Below are positions 1 through 8,192 of a DNA stretch of 30,873 bases, one piece after another (the stretch's first letter is position 1; the number at the start of each line of letters is the position of its first letter). Origin of the DNA: a virus; IMG/VR virus record IMGVR_UViG_3300023119_000079, positions 1 to 30,873 of that record. The stretch is one strand, 5' to 3'. The translations under genes and the position numbers were made by a program. The notes below the pieces were generated by a model. The model was not told the DNA's origin and did no database searches. It was given only the letters and a program-made list of their open reading frames with translations.

Positions 1-977
1 GCAAACTGACCGAAGTCAAATCTTACAGCAATAGGGTCATCTAAGTCTATAGCTGGGGTTAATACGACAGAAGGTGGTACTACTGTTGCCTGTGCGTCTA
101 CATCGTCAAACGCTGCGTTAGCTATCGTAGCTGTTACTGCGCTGGGTGTTGTATTGGCTTTAGCATCTACATCATCGAATGCTGATACTGCTAGTGCTGC
201 TGTTACAGAGCCACCAATGTCTGTATTAGCTTTAGCATCTACGTCACCAAATGCACTTGCTGTAATACTAGACGCTGCCACTGGCATGAATGCTCTAGCT
301 TGTGCATCCTCGTCTGCAAAGTCTGTGATGTAGATAGAGAGGAATGCTGCAGTAGTACTTAAGAATCCACTTGCTTGAGCATCTACATCTGCAAAGTCTT
401 CAGCAGTAAGTGTAGCTGTAACAGAGCCACCTATGCTTGTGTTTGCTTTAGCGTCAAAGTCTATGTCTAATGCAAAGGTAGCTGTAGCACCACTTGGTGT
501 AATATTAGCTTTACCTGTTACAGAAGTAAAGTCACTAATGCTAGAAGAAGCAATTACATTAGAAGTAGTTATACTTGCCTGTGCATCAAAGTCAAGTGCT
601 GATGCAGCAAAAGTAGATGTTGCACCAGATAAAGTTGTACTAGCCTGTGCATCTACATCATCAAATGCTGCTGCAGTAAAACTAGCTGTAGCTGCTGGTA
701 TAGTTATATTAGCTTGAGCATCTATATCAGCTAGGGTAGCTATGTTAAACGAAGCTAGGGCGTTTACTAGTTCTGTTGTAGCTTGTGCATCTACATCACC
801 AAAAGCATTTGCTGTAAAGGTAGCAGTAGCAGCAGGTAATATTGGTCCAGCTTGACCGTTAGATATTATAGTACCTGCTGCAAGCTGCGCTGATGTCGTA
901 GCTAGATAGCCAAGAGCAGCAAGCGCAGATGCAGTAGATGAAAAAGCATTTTGTGAGAAACTAGTAAAACCTAGCAT
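1..977 (-). CDS. Repeat-domain phage protein, probably tail-associated (3' end outside window)
   Basis: The frame opens at an ATG at 977 (AGGTAA upstream) and stays open for 325 codons to the window edge, so the C-terminus is missing. After a short Ala/Ser-rich N-terminus the protein is built of about eleven units of roughly 24 residues, each centred on a motif like FDDVDAQA, followed by a Thr/Ile stretch and an A-T-x-T-F-T-A segment. One unit is degenerate (DFTSVTGKA). The D-x-D pattern could bind a metal, but that is inference. It follows the fibre-tip cassette in the same direction, so a tail or adsorption role is likely. I do not recognise a named family. No signal peptide or membrane segment is visible. 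Confidence 0.75.
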   Translation of the reverse strand, partial: MLGFTSFSQNAFSSTASALAALGYLATTSAQLAAGTIISNGQAGPILPAATATFTANAFGDVDAQATTELVNALASFNIATLADIDAQANITIPAATASFTAAAFDDVDAQASTTLSGATSTFAASALDFDAQASITTSNVIASSSISDFTSVTGKANITPSGATATFALDIDFDAKANTSIGGSVTATLTAEDFADVDAQASGFLSTTAAFLSIYITDFADEDAQARAFMPVAASSITASAFGDVDAKANTDIGGSVTAALAVSAFDDVDAKANTTPSAVTATIANAAFDDVDAQATVVPPSVVLTPAIDLDDPIAVRFDFGQF

Positions 978-984
978 GTGTTAC

Positions 985-1395
985 CTATGGTTTTGTGGGC
1001 CAAGTTACACTGTGTGGAAACCCGTCTTGGTCTGTGATGTTTAGCAAGTCAGTGCGATACTGTGACCAAGCGTTCTGCTGTTCTGTCGTCATATCTGCCC
1101 AACGCAGTGGATTAGATACGATTGGATCTACTTCTGTTGCCAAAATCATGTCACGGCGACTACGAACTTGCATTGCAGCTTCTGCGTCTAATTCTTCCTG
1201 TGTTGGTGGAACATACGCTTCAAAATCATTGCCAATCAAAGAACGTAAGTCGCTGTTGTTTATTGTTGGGTCAGTGTCAGAAGGGTCTAGCGTGTAAGGT
1301 AGCCACCCTAATGTTGGATGCAAGATGTCCACGTCAAACTTTGTGTTGTCGCTGTTTAAAGATTGCGCATTTCTTATTTCTGTAATTTCAGGCAT
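985..1395 (-). CDS. Tail assembly chaperone-like protein
   Basis: This 136-residue protein has a C-terminal half (about residues 83-136) with the pattern of the phage tail assembly chaperone family (Phage_tail_APC type): R-R-x-x-I-L followed by P-L-R-W-A-D, a T-x-E-Q-x-x-A-W-x-x-Y-R segment, then GFP and V-x-WP near the end. Members sit next to tail-fibre genes and are thought to help fibre assembly. An upstream in-frame start at 1413 exists, but the ATG at 1395 overlaps the previous stop as TAATG and is preceded by AAGGG, so I use 1395. It is the last member of three tip/chaperone pairs downstream of the long fibre gene. Confidence 0.75.
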   Translation of the reverse strand: MPEITEIRNAQSLNSDNTKFDVDILHPTLGWLPYTLDPSDTDPTINNSDLRSLIGNDFEAYVPPTQEELDAEAAMQVRSRRDMILATEVDPIVSNPLRWADMTTEQQNAWSQYRTDLLNITDQDGFPHSVTWPTKP

Positions 1396-1718
1396 TATGA
1401 AACCCTTATGCATAATAATACAGGCCGACGATAACTAGCGTTTCCTGTGTCAACGTATCTTTCACAAGTTTTCCATGTCCCACTTAAAGTTGCACTTGTA
1501 TTAACAATTAAGGGGTCTGCATAACCTGTGTTACCGATTGACGTGTTTGTATAGTGACCAGCACTTATTATCGCAGAACCAGAATAAGAAGTCCCAGGCT
1601 CGATTGTAGAAGAGGAAGCTGCAAAAACACCAATAGTGTAAGAACCAACACCGTATGGCGTAGCAATCACACCTGTTGAACTATCAAAGTTATCATCACC
1701 ACGAATTGTACTAGCCAT
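1395..1718 (-). CDS. Small fibre-tip-like protein 3
   Basis: This 107-residue protein is rich in Gly, Ser, Thr and Tyr and has no charged domain or membrane segment. Its C-terminus contains an L-S-G-T-W segment followed by a short hydrophobic end (LLCIRVS). In my memory that ending is common in small proteins encoded after phage fibres. The start at 1718 has a good GGTGGAG ribosome binding site placed in the end of the upstream gene. It sits between two chaperone-like genes, the same position as the two paralogous tip proteins at 2112-2471 and 2857-3237, but lacks their MSTLKV N-terminus. A receptor-binding tip or decoration role is inferred from context. Confidence 0.65.
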   Translation of the reverse strand: MASTIRGDDNFDSSTGVIATPYGVGSYTIGVFAASSSTIEPGTSYSGSAIISAGHYTNTSIGNTGYADPLIVNTSATLSGTWKTCERYVDTGNASYRRPVLLCIRVS

Positions 1719-1719
1719 A

Positions 1720-2082
1720 TTACTCCACCGTTACGTTAGGGATGGGCTGCACCGCTGTTAGTTCATCAGGTGTTGTTGCCGCATCAATGTCTGCATGTGC
1801 TGGTGCATCACGTAGTGCCTGTTTCTGCGCTACGATTGCTGTAGTGTCTGCACCAGTTTCCTGTGCTTTCATAAACGCCGTGTCTAACTTGGCTAGTTCA
1901 GGCTCACGGGCTAAACGTATCTTGTCACGCCAGATGTCCTTTGCTGCGTCCATGTTGACACTGATGATGCCATCTTCAGGGTTAGCCCCTGCTGTCCATG
2001 CGTCACGAAACGTGCGTTCTGCTGGGATTGTGTAGTCTGCCGCATTATAGGATGTGGCCCCTATTTTAATAAATGTTGTCAC
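1720..2082 (-). CDS. Fibre-assembly/chaperone-like protein with RTFRDAW motif
   Basis: This 120-residue, mostly helical and charged protein starts with GTG at 2082, preceded by AAGGAAAG. Near residue 24 it has R-T-F-R-D-A-W, followed by an I-S-V-N-M-D-A-A-K-D-I-W-R segment, then Leu/Ala-rich helices with K-Q-A-L-R-D. The first motif recurs as R-T-F-R-N-A-W at the end of the neighbour at 2468-2860, so the two are partly related. In marine phages such proteins accompany fibre genes, and a chaperone or assembly role is the likely reading. It could instead be a small structural adaptor. Confidence 0.6.
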   Translation of the reverse strand: MTTFIKIGATSYNAADYTIPAERTFRDAWTAGANPEDGIISVNMDAAKDIWRDKIRLAREPELAKLDTAFMKAQETGADTTAIVAQKQALRDAPAHADIDAATTPDELTAVQPIPNVTVE

Positions 2083-2111
2083 TGTCTTTCCTTATTAATA
2101 TTGCGTCTGGA

Positions 2112-2471
2112 TCATCCTGTAACCACTGCAAAGTTCACGTAATCGGTGTCATAATAGCCGCCGTTTGGTTGCCAATACATACCAAAACGGTTGCTTGAAG
2201 TAGTGTAGTATCCAGCGTTCCAAATAGCAGTTCTGCTGCCATGTACAGAAGCGTCACCGCCAGCCTCTATGATAGCAGCATAGTTTGCATTAGACATATT
2301 ATTGCTAAAGTTTACAGAGTAGTTTCCTGTACCGTTATCTGTAAGACTAGATACGTTTCCGCTATCTCTTTCTGCAACTGTTGTGTATCCGTCTAAATTC
2401 ACCCAAGCCCTAGGGGGATAAAATCCCACACCACTTGTATCCTGTAACGCATCTACCTTTAGTGTACTCAT
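2112..2471 (-). CDS. Fibre-tip-like protein 2 (MSTLKV family)
   Basis: The start is the ATG at 2471, which overlaps the upstream stop as ATGA and has GGGAG upstream; a longer in-frame start at 2486 is less likely. The 119-residue product begins MSTLKVDALQ and contains W-V-N-L-D-G-Y-T-T-V-A, then SSLTDNGTGNYSVNFSNNMS. It is clearly paralogous to the protein at 2857-3237, which has the same N-terminus and the S-S-L-T-D-N-G-T-G block, while the C-terminal halves differ. A shared N-terminal fold with a variable end is what is expected of receptor-binding tips. The exact position on the virion is unknown. Confidence 0.7.
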   Translation of the reverse strand: MSTLKVDALQDTSGVGFYPPRAWVNLDGYTTVAERDSGNVSSLTDNGTGNYSVNFSNNMSNANYAAIIEAGGDASVHGSRTAIWNAGYYTTSSNRFGMYWQPNGGYYDTDYVNFAVVTG

Positions 2472-2860
2472 GCTGCCATCTCCCATGCATTTCTAAACGT
2501 CCTGTCAGATGGCACCTGATCGACTGTGACAATTTTAAACATTGGACGGTTGTGTTGTTCTGCCCAGCATTTGCGTGGTAAGTCTTTCATAATGAGATAT
2601 TCCAAGGCTTCTTGCTCAGTCAGTGGCCCTATGCGTGGGGCTGTGTACTGTGCTGCAAGTTTCTCTGGGTCATGCTCAAACTTATCGTGACGACCTTCTG
2701 CAATCGCTTGCTGTTCGTCGTCTTGTAGTTCCCAATAGACACTGATAGGGGGCAAGTTGCCCTCCATCGCTTCTTTCATCCAGCGGTCACTAGGTACTAA
2801 CACTTTCGTGGGTTCATCTAGTCTTTCTGGGTCATCAAATATTACACGGTACTGGGTCAT
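2468..2860 (-). CDS. Conserved hypothetical, fibre-cassette chaperone-like
   Basis: This 130-residue acidic protein starts at 2860 inside the stop of the preceding gene (ATGA). Visible features are a Trp- and Glu-rich middle, a P-L-T-E-Q-E-A-L-E-Y segment, and a C-terminus ending in V-P-S-D-R-T-F-R-N-A-W-E-M-A-A. The R-T-F-R-x-A-W element also lies near the N-terminus of the protein at 1720-2082. The two genes occupy equivalent places after tip-like genes, so an assembly-factor role is inferred. No membrane segment or known catalytic motif is seen. Confidence 0.6.
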   Translation of the reverse strand: MTQYRVIFDDPERLDEPTKVLVPSDRWMKEAMEGNLPPISVYWELQDDEQQAIAEGRHDKFEHDPEKLAAQYTAPRIGPLTEQEALEYLIMKDLPRKCWAEQHNRPMFKIVTVDQVPSDRTFRNAWEMAA

Positions 2861-3237
2861 GCTTTATGCACCGTAAAGCTATTATATTTCCTGTCAGCCA
2901 AACCATAGCCACCCGTCTGGATGCTAATGCTGCTTGTTGACATTTGTGGGTCAGGACTAGAGACTTGACTTACGGGCCTGATGACAATGCCGTCCTCTGC
3001 TATACCAAAGTTAATCCCAATCGTACTTCCAGCCATTGTGTAACTGGTGTTCGAAAAGTTATTAGAGAAAGCACAGGTGTAGTATCCTGTGCCATTGTCA
3101 GTTAGGCTAGAGAAGTTCCCATCGTCATTGATAGCAACAGTACCTGTGCCGTTAAACACGATGTAAGCCCTAGCGGGCCATATCTTACCACCACCCGATG
3201 TCGCCTCAATAATATCGTTTACTTTAAGCGTACTCAT
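2857..3237 (-). CDS. Fibre-tip-like protein 1 (MSTLKV family)
   Basis: This 126-residue product starts right after the stop of the long tail fibre. It begins MSTLKVNDII, then has A-Y-I-V-F-N-G-T-G-T-V-A-I and S-S-L-T-D-N-G-T-G-Y-Y, matching the paralogue at 2112-2471 through the first two thirds. The C-terminal third (serine-rich, ending FTVHKA) is different. The N-G-T-G-T-V-A-I block is familiar from small proteins encoded beside fibres in cyanophages and other marine phages. A distal tip or adhesin attached to the fibre is inferred from family memory and gene order. Confidence 0.7.
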   Translation of the reverse strand: MSTLKVNDIIEATSGGGKIWPARAYIVFNGTGTVAINDDGNFSSLTDNGTGYYTCAFSNNFSNTSYTMAGSTIGINFGIAEDGIVIRPVSQVSSPDPQMSTSSISIQTGGYGLADRKYNSFTVHKA

Positions 3238-6200
3238 TTATACCACCGTCCATGTTTCGCCTGAACCAACTGTTACAGTGACACCGCTGTTGACTGTGAT
3301 TGGCCCTGCACTCATTGCGTTCTTACCATTTGTGATTGTGTAGTTAGTTGTAACAGTCTGTCCATTTTCCCAGAATATCTCATCTGAGCCACCACCTGTA
3401 GCACCTGCAGAAATGCCTGTCAAGCTAGAACCATCACCTGTGTAGCTAGTAGCTGATACTGTCCCTGATACAGTGACACCGCTACTGGTTGTGTATAACT
3501 TATAAGAACCATTATGGTACAGATATGTATTACCGCCAAAGTTGCCTTGGATTATCCAATTATTATTAACATCATCATACAAGCCAGCCCAGTACCCATT
3601 ATCGTGCATGAACACAGCACGACCACCAATGCTGTAGCCTTCCCAGCTATTATGTGCGCCACCGTCGATCTGAACAGAGCCGTAGTCGCCAGAGACAGGC
3701 TGGAAGTAGCCGTTACCTGTGTCACCTAGACGTACACCTGTGGAGTTGACTGTGACCTCAGATTGACCACCTGCTATGATCGTAACCGTATCAGTGCCAA
3801 AAGTCACATTAGTGTTGGTGTCGCCCTGATGCCTAATCCCTGAGCCAGCTTCAATCCAACCATCTGCTCTAAAGTTGCCTGGCGTAAAAATGCCATTACC
3901 AAACTCACTTGCATTATTAAGACGCAGATAGCCATCGTTGTAGTCTGCACTCAAAGCTATTCTACCGTTGAACGCAACGCCACGGTTATCCTCTAGTGTG
4001 TTACCAGAGAAATTAAGGGCATCTCTGGCATAACTAGATAAAGTTATTACTCCACTTGCTGTTTGGTTGGCATCATTGCGTAAGAAGCTGCTGCCGTGAA
4101 CGCCATCAACAGTGTCAGCATCTAGGCCACTACCAGAGCCATCATTGCCAGCGTGCCATAATCTGTGGTAAACGTTAGCCCCCATAGACCAGCCGCCAAC
4201 AGCAAAGTCATTGATGTCGCCCTTTAAGCCAAAATATGCAGCATAATCGCCAGAAACATGAAACTGCATGAAAGCATCAGCACCAGAGGTATCTTGATAT
4301 ACTTCAAGAGCTGCTTGATCGCCAGTACCTGTTTCAAGAGTGTCGTTTGATTGAAAGCTTAAAGCGTTCCCACCTACACCTGTCCATATATAGCCTGTGT
4401 TCTTGGCTACATAGCTACCTAGACTACTAGCAGCCGCATAGTAGCTACCATGTTGTCCATCAAGCAAGTCAGCATCTAGGCCAGAGCTTGCACCGTCATT
4501 ACCAGCATGCCAATACTTGCTTCCAGAGTTATCTACAGAGCCTTTCCATAAGTCTCCATCTGGCCCCATGTATGCAACAATGCCACTAGCACCATTACCA
4601 AACGCAACACCCGCTGTGCCATCATAATAGTTAAGGTAAGTAGCATATGAACCTTGGGCAGCATCTATATGAAGATTTCCATTTGTTACCCCAATGGAAG
4701 CACTGGCTGTATCTGAGTTATTGGCATTACCACCTATTTTAAGGTACCTGCTCCAATTTGTATTAGGGCCAAAGGTAATTACACCACTTGTGGTATCATT
4801 TGCATCACTACGTAAGAAGCTGCTTGCCTGAATACCGTCAACAGTATCTGCATCTAAGCCAGAACCAGAGCCGTCATTACCAGCATGCCAAACAGTGTAA
4901 TCAGTTGCAGAAGCTCCAGTACGAAACTTTAATCCGTTAGCATTTGGCGCATTAATAATCACATGGTCATCAGCATCGTTTGATACACCAATAATAAGTT
5001 CGTTTGCTTCGCCAGAAGTACCTGTACCATAAGGGTGGAATTGGATAAAACCAAAATCACTTGTATGGTTAATATTCGTTCCATCTTTTTCAGACTCAAA
5101 GAAAATAGAACTAATACCTGAAGAGTTACCTTTTAAAACAATATTATCTGCACCAGAATGGTATTGTGATGCGGAGGTGTAAGTACCTCTGGTAGTAGAA
5201 CCATTAATAGTCAACGCACCACCAATACTAAAGTCACCACTAGATGAGCTGTGGTTATGACTATTATCACTTACAGTTACACTCAGTGTAGCATTAGCAG
5301 AGCCATCCCAAGAGACAGAACCAGATGCGTCACCTGAGAGTGATAGTGTACGTGCTGTAGTCCACGTGTCTGCTTCTGGGTGATAATTAGTGTTGTATAC
5401 ACGTGCTCCAAGGACGTACAAATCTTTGTTAAAGTAAAAGTTAGGTCTGTCTGTATAGATATGCGCCCAAGTCGTGTTAGCAGGGCCAAACTCAATATAG
5501 CCACTTGTAGTAGTCAGCCGCATCCCAGTCAAAGTACCTACAGAAAGATTATCAATGTTGCTGATTGTGTGATTGTGGCTGTCATCAGCTACAGTAACAC
5601 TCAATGTAGCATTAGCACTACCGTCCCAGCTCACACTACCAGATGCGTCACCAGAGAGTGATAGAGTACGGGCAGTAGTCCATTTGTCTGCGTTAGGGTG
5701 GTAGCCATCGTGGAATACTTTGTAAGCATTAGTCCCATTATTTGGCGACCAAAAGAAACTATCAAAACTGTTACTTGTTGTGTTTGTTATAGTTAAGCCA
5801 TTGCCGCTTTCTGCTACGGACACATCACCATCGCTTGCCCCAATACCAATGCGATAACCAATAAGATCACCATCTTGTAGAAATTTAACACTAGGGTGAT
5901 CGCCCTCTGCATTGTTGTCTGTATCTGAACGAATGGTAAGTATTGCATCTCCAGAAGTACCAGCATCAATACTTACGTTGCCTGTAAAAGTATCACCTGA
6001 AACATTAGCAAACCTACTGTCTGCTTCTGTCTCTGTGTAGTAACGACCATCTAGGTTAGCAGAAGTTAAACCTGTAACGTGACCATACGTATCAAGAGTA
6101 ACGTCTTGAATGACTGTGCCATTAGAGTTGTTCACAGACGCTTGGCTAGATGTGTCAGCGTGTGAAACAGCATCAGCACTAACAGTGATACCGCCACCAG

Positions 6201-7674
6201 CACCTACGTTAATAGTCCTATTAGCTGTGAAGTCTCCACCACCAGTAAGACCAGAACCTGCAGTAATAGTGCGAGAAGTAGTTGTTTTACCATCTAGTGC
6301 TGTTTGTAGTCCATCTACGTTAGAAATTACATGGTTATGACTATCATCTGCAACAACCATAGCACCGTAAGTGCCGCTTACGTCACCACTGAATGTAGTG
6401 CTTGTATTAAGGTAGTAGCTACCCTGCTGTCCATCTAGTAAGTCTGCGTCAAGGTTAGACCCTGCACCGTCTACTGTCTTGATAGCTGTAAGTATCTCTG
6501 ATGCAGTCTGATCACCTGTAGCACCTGTCTCTATGCCAGATAGTTTAGTTTGTTCAGCATCAGTAAATGCGTTAGTATCAGAGTTACTTTCATAAGCTGT
6601 CTTAATCTCAGCAGCAGTCTGATCAGCAGTAGCACCTGCTTCGATGCCATCTAGCTTACTACCGTCTGTAGCTACATCACGTCCATCTACTGTACCTGTA
6701 ACTGTGATGTTATTGAATGTAGGGCTTGCTGATGTGCTAATGTCTTGGTTAGTAGAAAATGTAGTACCAGTTAGGGTAAGACCTGTGCCAGCACTATATA
6801 CGGCTGTCTCAGCAATAACTGTAAATGTAATGTTAGTGGTACCAAAAGTAATAACACCGCTAGTGTTCATCACATAAAGTTCACCAGCACCTGTGTCACC
6901 TTCTTTGACGAAGTATGCATCACCTTCACCAAGCGCATCTGGGTCTGATGCACCATAGCTGTCTGCGTCTGTGGCACGAGTAAGTACCCAGTTAGTAGAA
7001 GCTGAACCTGTGTTAGTTACAGTGTAGACACCGTTGTGTGCTGCGTTAGTTTGGTTATACACAAGTACACGATCACTAGTAGACAGCGTAACGCCATCAA
7101 TAACTAGTGCAGCTTGTGTACCACTGTTTGTAAGTGTAGCACCTACGCCTGACGTACCATTGTCATACGTAGCAGTAAGTGCGCTGGGAGCCTCAACACG
7201 TACTGGTGTGTGGTAGTGAATACCTGCTGCAGCAATCGTGTCCACGTACTCTTTTGTCGCAGCTTGTAATGCCGAAGTGGGATCACCTGATAGGGTTACC
7301 GTACCTGTGGCTGTAATATCTGTTGCAGTAACGTCTGCAAACGTGACATCCTCACCTGCTACAGCAGCTTTGCTTGCAGGGTATGTCATAAATATATCTT
7401 TGTTACCACTGCTGAAGTTAACAGCAGAAGTACCATTTGAGCCAGCGTAGACAGTTGTACGTGTCAGGGTGTTACCTGTGTTCCACGTACCTACACCAAC
7501 TTCCCATTCGTCTGTGCCTGAAGCGGTATGCACAATGGCATAAAAGGTTGTGTCACCATTTGACATGACACTTTGAAATGCGTCAAATGTCGCAGAGGTT
7601 CCTCCTAGAGATACATCACCTGTACCTGTAGTAGTCGTGATCTCTTTGACACGATCCTTAATAATTAATGCCAT
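3238..7674 (-). CDS. Long tail fibre protein
   Basis: This 1478-residue protein is the largest in the window. The N-terminus (MALIIKDRVKEITTTTGTG) and the following roughly 110 residues resemble the virion-attachment domain of many marine phage fibres. The shaft carries repeats: a W-T-T-A-R-T-L-S-L-S-G-D-A-S-G-S-V-S-W block twice (about residues 664 and 770), three H-A-G-N-D-G...LDAD(T/L)(V/L)DG units (about 926, 1056 and 1174), and a related unit near 400. The C-terminus (GKNAMSAGPITVNSGVTVTV) is a conserved fibre end. Its role is host adsorption. The gene sits between the 145-residue head protein and the tip/chaperone cassette. Confidence 0.9.
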   Translation of the reverse strand: MALIIKDRVKEITTTTGTGDVSLGGTSATFDAFQSVMSNGDTTFYAIVHTASGTDEWEVGVGTWNTGNTLTRTTVYAGSNGTSAVNFSSGNKDIFMTYPASKAAVAGEDVTFADVTATDITATGTVTLSGDPTSALQAATKEYVDTIAAAGIHYHTPVRVEAPSALTATYDNGTSGVGATLTNSGTQAALVIDGVTLSTSDRVLVYNQTNAAHNGVYTVTNTGSASTNWVLTRATDADSYGASDPDALGEGDAYFVKEGDTGAGELYVMNTSGVITFGTTNITFTVIAETAVYSAGTGLTLTGTTFSTNQDISTSASPTFNNITVTGTVDGRDVATDGSKLDGIEAGATADQTAAEIKTAYESNSDTNAFTDAEQTKLSGIETGATGDQTASEILTAIKTVDGAGSNLDADLLDGQQGSYYLNTSTTFSGDVSGTYGAMVVADDSHNHVISNVDGLQTALDGKTTTSRTITAGSGLTGGGDFTANRTINVGAGGGITVSADAVSHADTSSQASVNNSNGTVIQDVTLDTYGHVTGLTSANLDGRYYTETEADSRFANVSGDTFTGNVSIDAGTSGDAILTIRSDTDNNAEGDHPSVKFLQDGDLIGYRIGIGASDGDVSVAESGNGLTITNTTSNSFDSFFWSPNNGTNAYKVFHDGYHPNADKWTTARTLSLSGDASGSVSWDGSANATLSVTVADDSHNHTISNIDNLSVGTLTGMRLTTTSGYIEFGPANTTWAHIYTDRPNFYFNKDLYVLGARVYNTNYHPEADTWTTARTLSLSGDASGSVSWDGSANATLSVTVSDNSHNHSSSSGDFSIGGALTINGSTTRGTYTSASQYHSGADNIVLKGNSSGISSIFFESEKDGTNINHTSDFGFIQFHPYGTGTSGEANELIIGVSNDADDHVIINAPNANGLKFRTGASATDYTVWHAGNDGSGSGLDADTVDGIQASSFLRSDANDTTSGVITFGPNTNWSRYLKIGGNANNSDTASASIGVTNGNLHIDAAQGSYATYLNYYDGTAGVAFGNGASGIVAYMGPDGDLWKGSVDNSGSKYWHAGNDGASSGLDADLLDGQHGSYYAAASSLGSYVAKNTGYIWTGVGGNALSFQSNDTLETGTGDQAALEVYQDTSGADAFMQFHVSGDYAAYFGLKGDINDFAVGGWSMGANVYHRLWHAGNDGSGSGLDADTVDGVHGSSFLRNDANQTASGVITLSSYARDALNFSGNTLEDNRGVAFNGRIALSADYNDGYLRLNNASEFGNGIFTPGNFRADGWIEAGSGIRHQGDTNTNVTFGTDTVTIIAGGQSEVTVNSTGVRLGDTGNGYFQPVSGDYGSVQIDGGAHNSWEGYSIGGRAVFMHDNGYWAGLYDDVNNNWIIQGNFGGNTYLYHNGSYKLYTTSSGVTVSGTVSATSYTGDGSSLTGISAGATGGGSDEIFWENGQTVTTNYTITNGKNAMSAGPITVNSGVTVTVGSGETWTVV

Positions 7675-7690
7675 TGCTTATACCTTGGGT

Positions 7691-8128
7691 TTAACTAATT
7701 CTTATTACTGCGCTAGAAGAGTCATTAGTTGGGAACACAATAGTGAAATCACCAGATGTTGATGTCACTGTGCCGCCAAAGTCAAAGACTGCAATAGCTT
7801 TGTTGCTAACACTACTGTTGTAGATAATAGCACCATCAGCAGAAATAGTTAAGTTGCTAAATACTTCGTCTGCAAAGTCAACGTAAGCCACACCACCAGA
7901 AAGGCTAACAGTAGGGCTATCTAGTGCTTGACCACCTGCAGTGTAGTTAGTACCTGTAGCTTCATCTGAGTTACCTGTAACGTCAGAATAGTTTGTTGTA
8001 GCAGCACCATAGGTTCCTGTAGGTGTATCCTTAATCAAGGCAACCTTCAATGTGTGGTTGTCTAAATCATGCTCACCCTGCAGTAATTCCTGTTTAAAGC
8101 TGTTACACATTGCTGTAGTAATTGCCAT
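7691..8128 (-). CDS. Conserved phage head/virion protein downstream of capsid
   Basis: This 145-residue protein begins MAITTAMCNSFKQELLQGEH and is mostly beta-strand and Ser/Thr/Gly-rich, with a V-A-L-I-K-D segment early on and an F-D-F-G-G-T-V-T-S-T-S-G-D-F-T-I-V-F end. Proteins of this type and size recur next to capsid or fibre genes in marine phages; decoration, head-tail or tail functions are all possible. AGAGGA upstream of the ATG at 8128 supports the start. It lies after the putative terminator that follows the capsid gene, so it would be made at a lower level than capsid protein. Confidence 0.65.
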   Translation of the reverse strand: MAITTAMCNSFKQELLQGEHDLDNHTLKVALIKDTPTGTYGAATTNYSDVTGNSDEATGTNYTAGGQALDSPTVSLSGGVAYVDFADEVFSNLTISADGAIIYNSSVSNKAIAVFDFGGTVTSTSGDFTIVFPTNDSSSAVIRIS

Positions 8129-8155
8129 GAGTATATCCTCTTTTTAAAGTACAAT

Positions 8156-8178
8156 GGGGCCAGCATTGAGCCAGCCCC
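8156..8178 (-). terminator. Putative hairpin terminator after the capsid gene
   Basis: As leftward RNA this forms a 9-bp stem (GGGGCUGGC with GCUGGCCCC, including two G-U pairs) around a five-base UCAAU loop, 15 nt after the capsid stop. The opposite strand would have two C-A mismatches, so the hairpin favours leftward RNA. The following U-run is weak (ATTGTACTTT), so partial readthrough to the next gene is likely. Confidence 0.55.
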
Positions 8179-8192
8179 AAAGTTTACAGTTA

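Noticed and set aside
433-717. 94-codon rightward frame over the repeat protein
   Set aside because: It is the antisense shadow of the DVDAQA repeat gene and mirrors its repeats.
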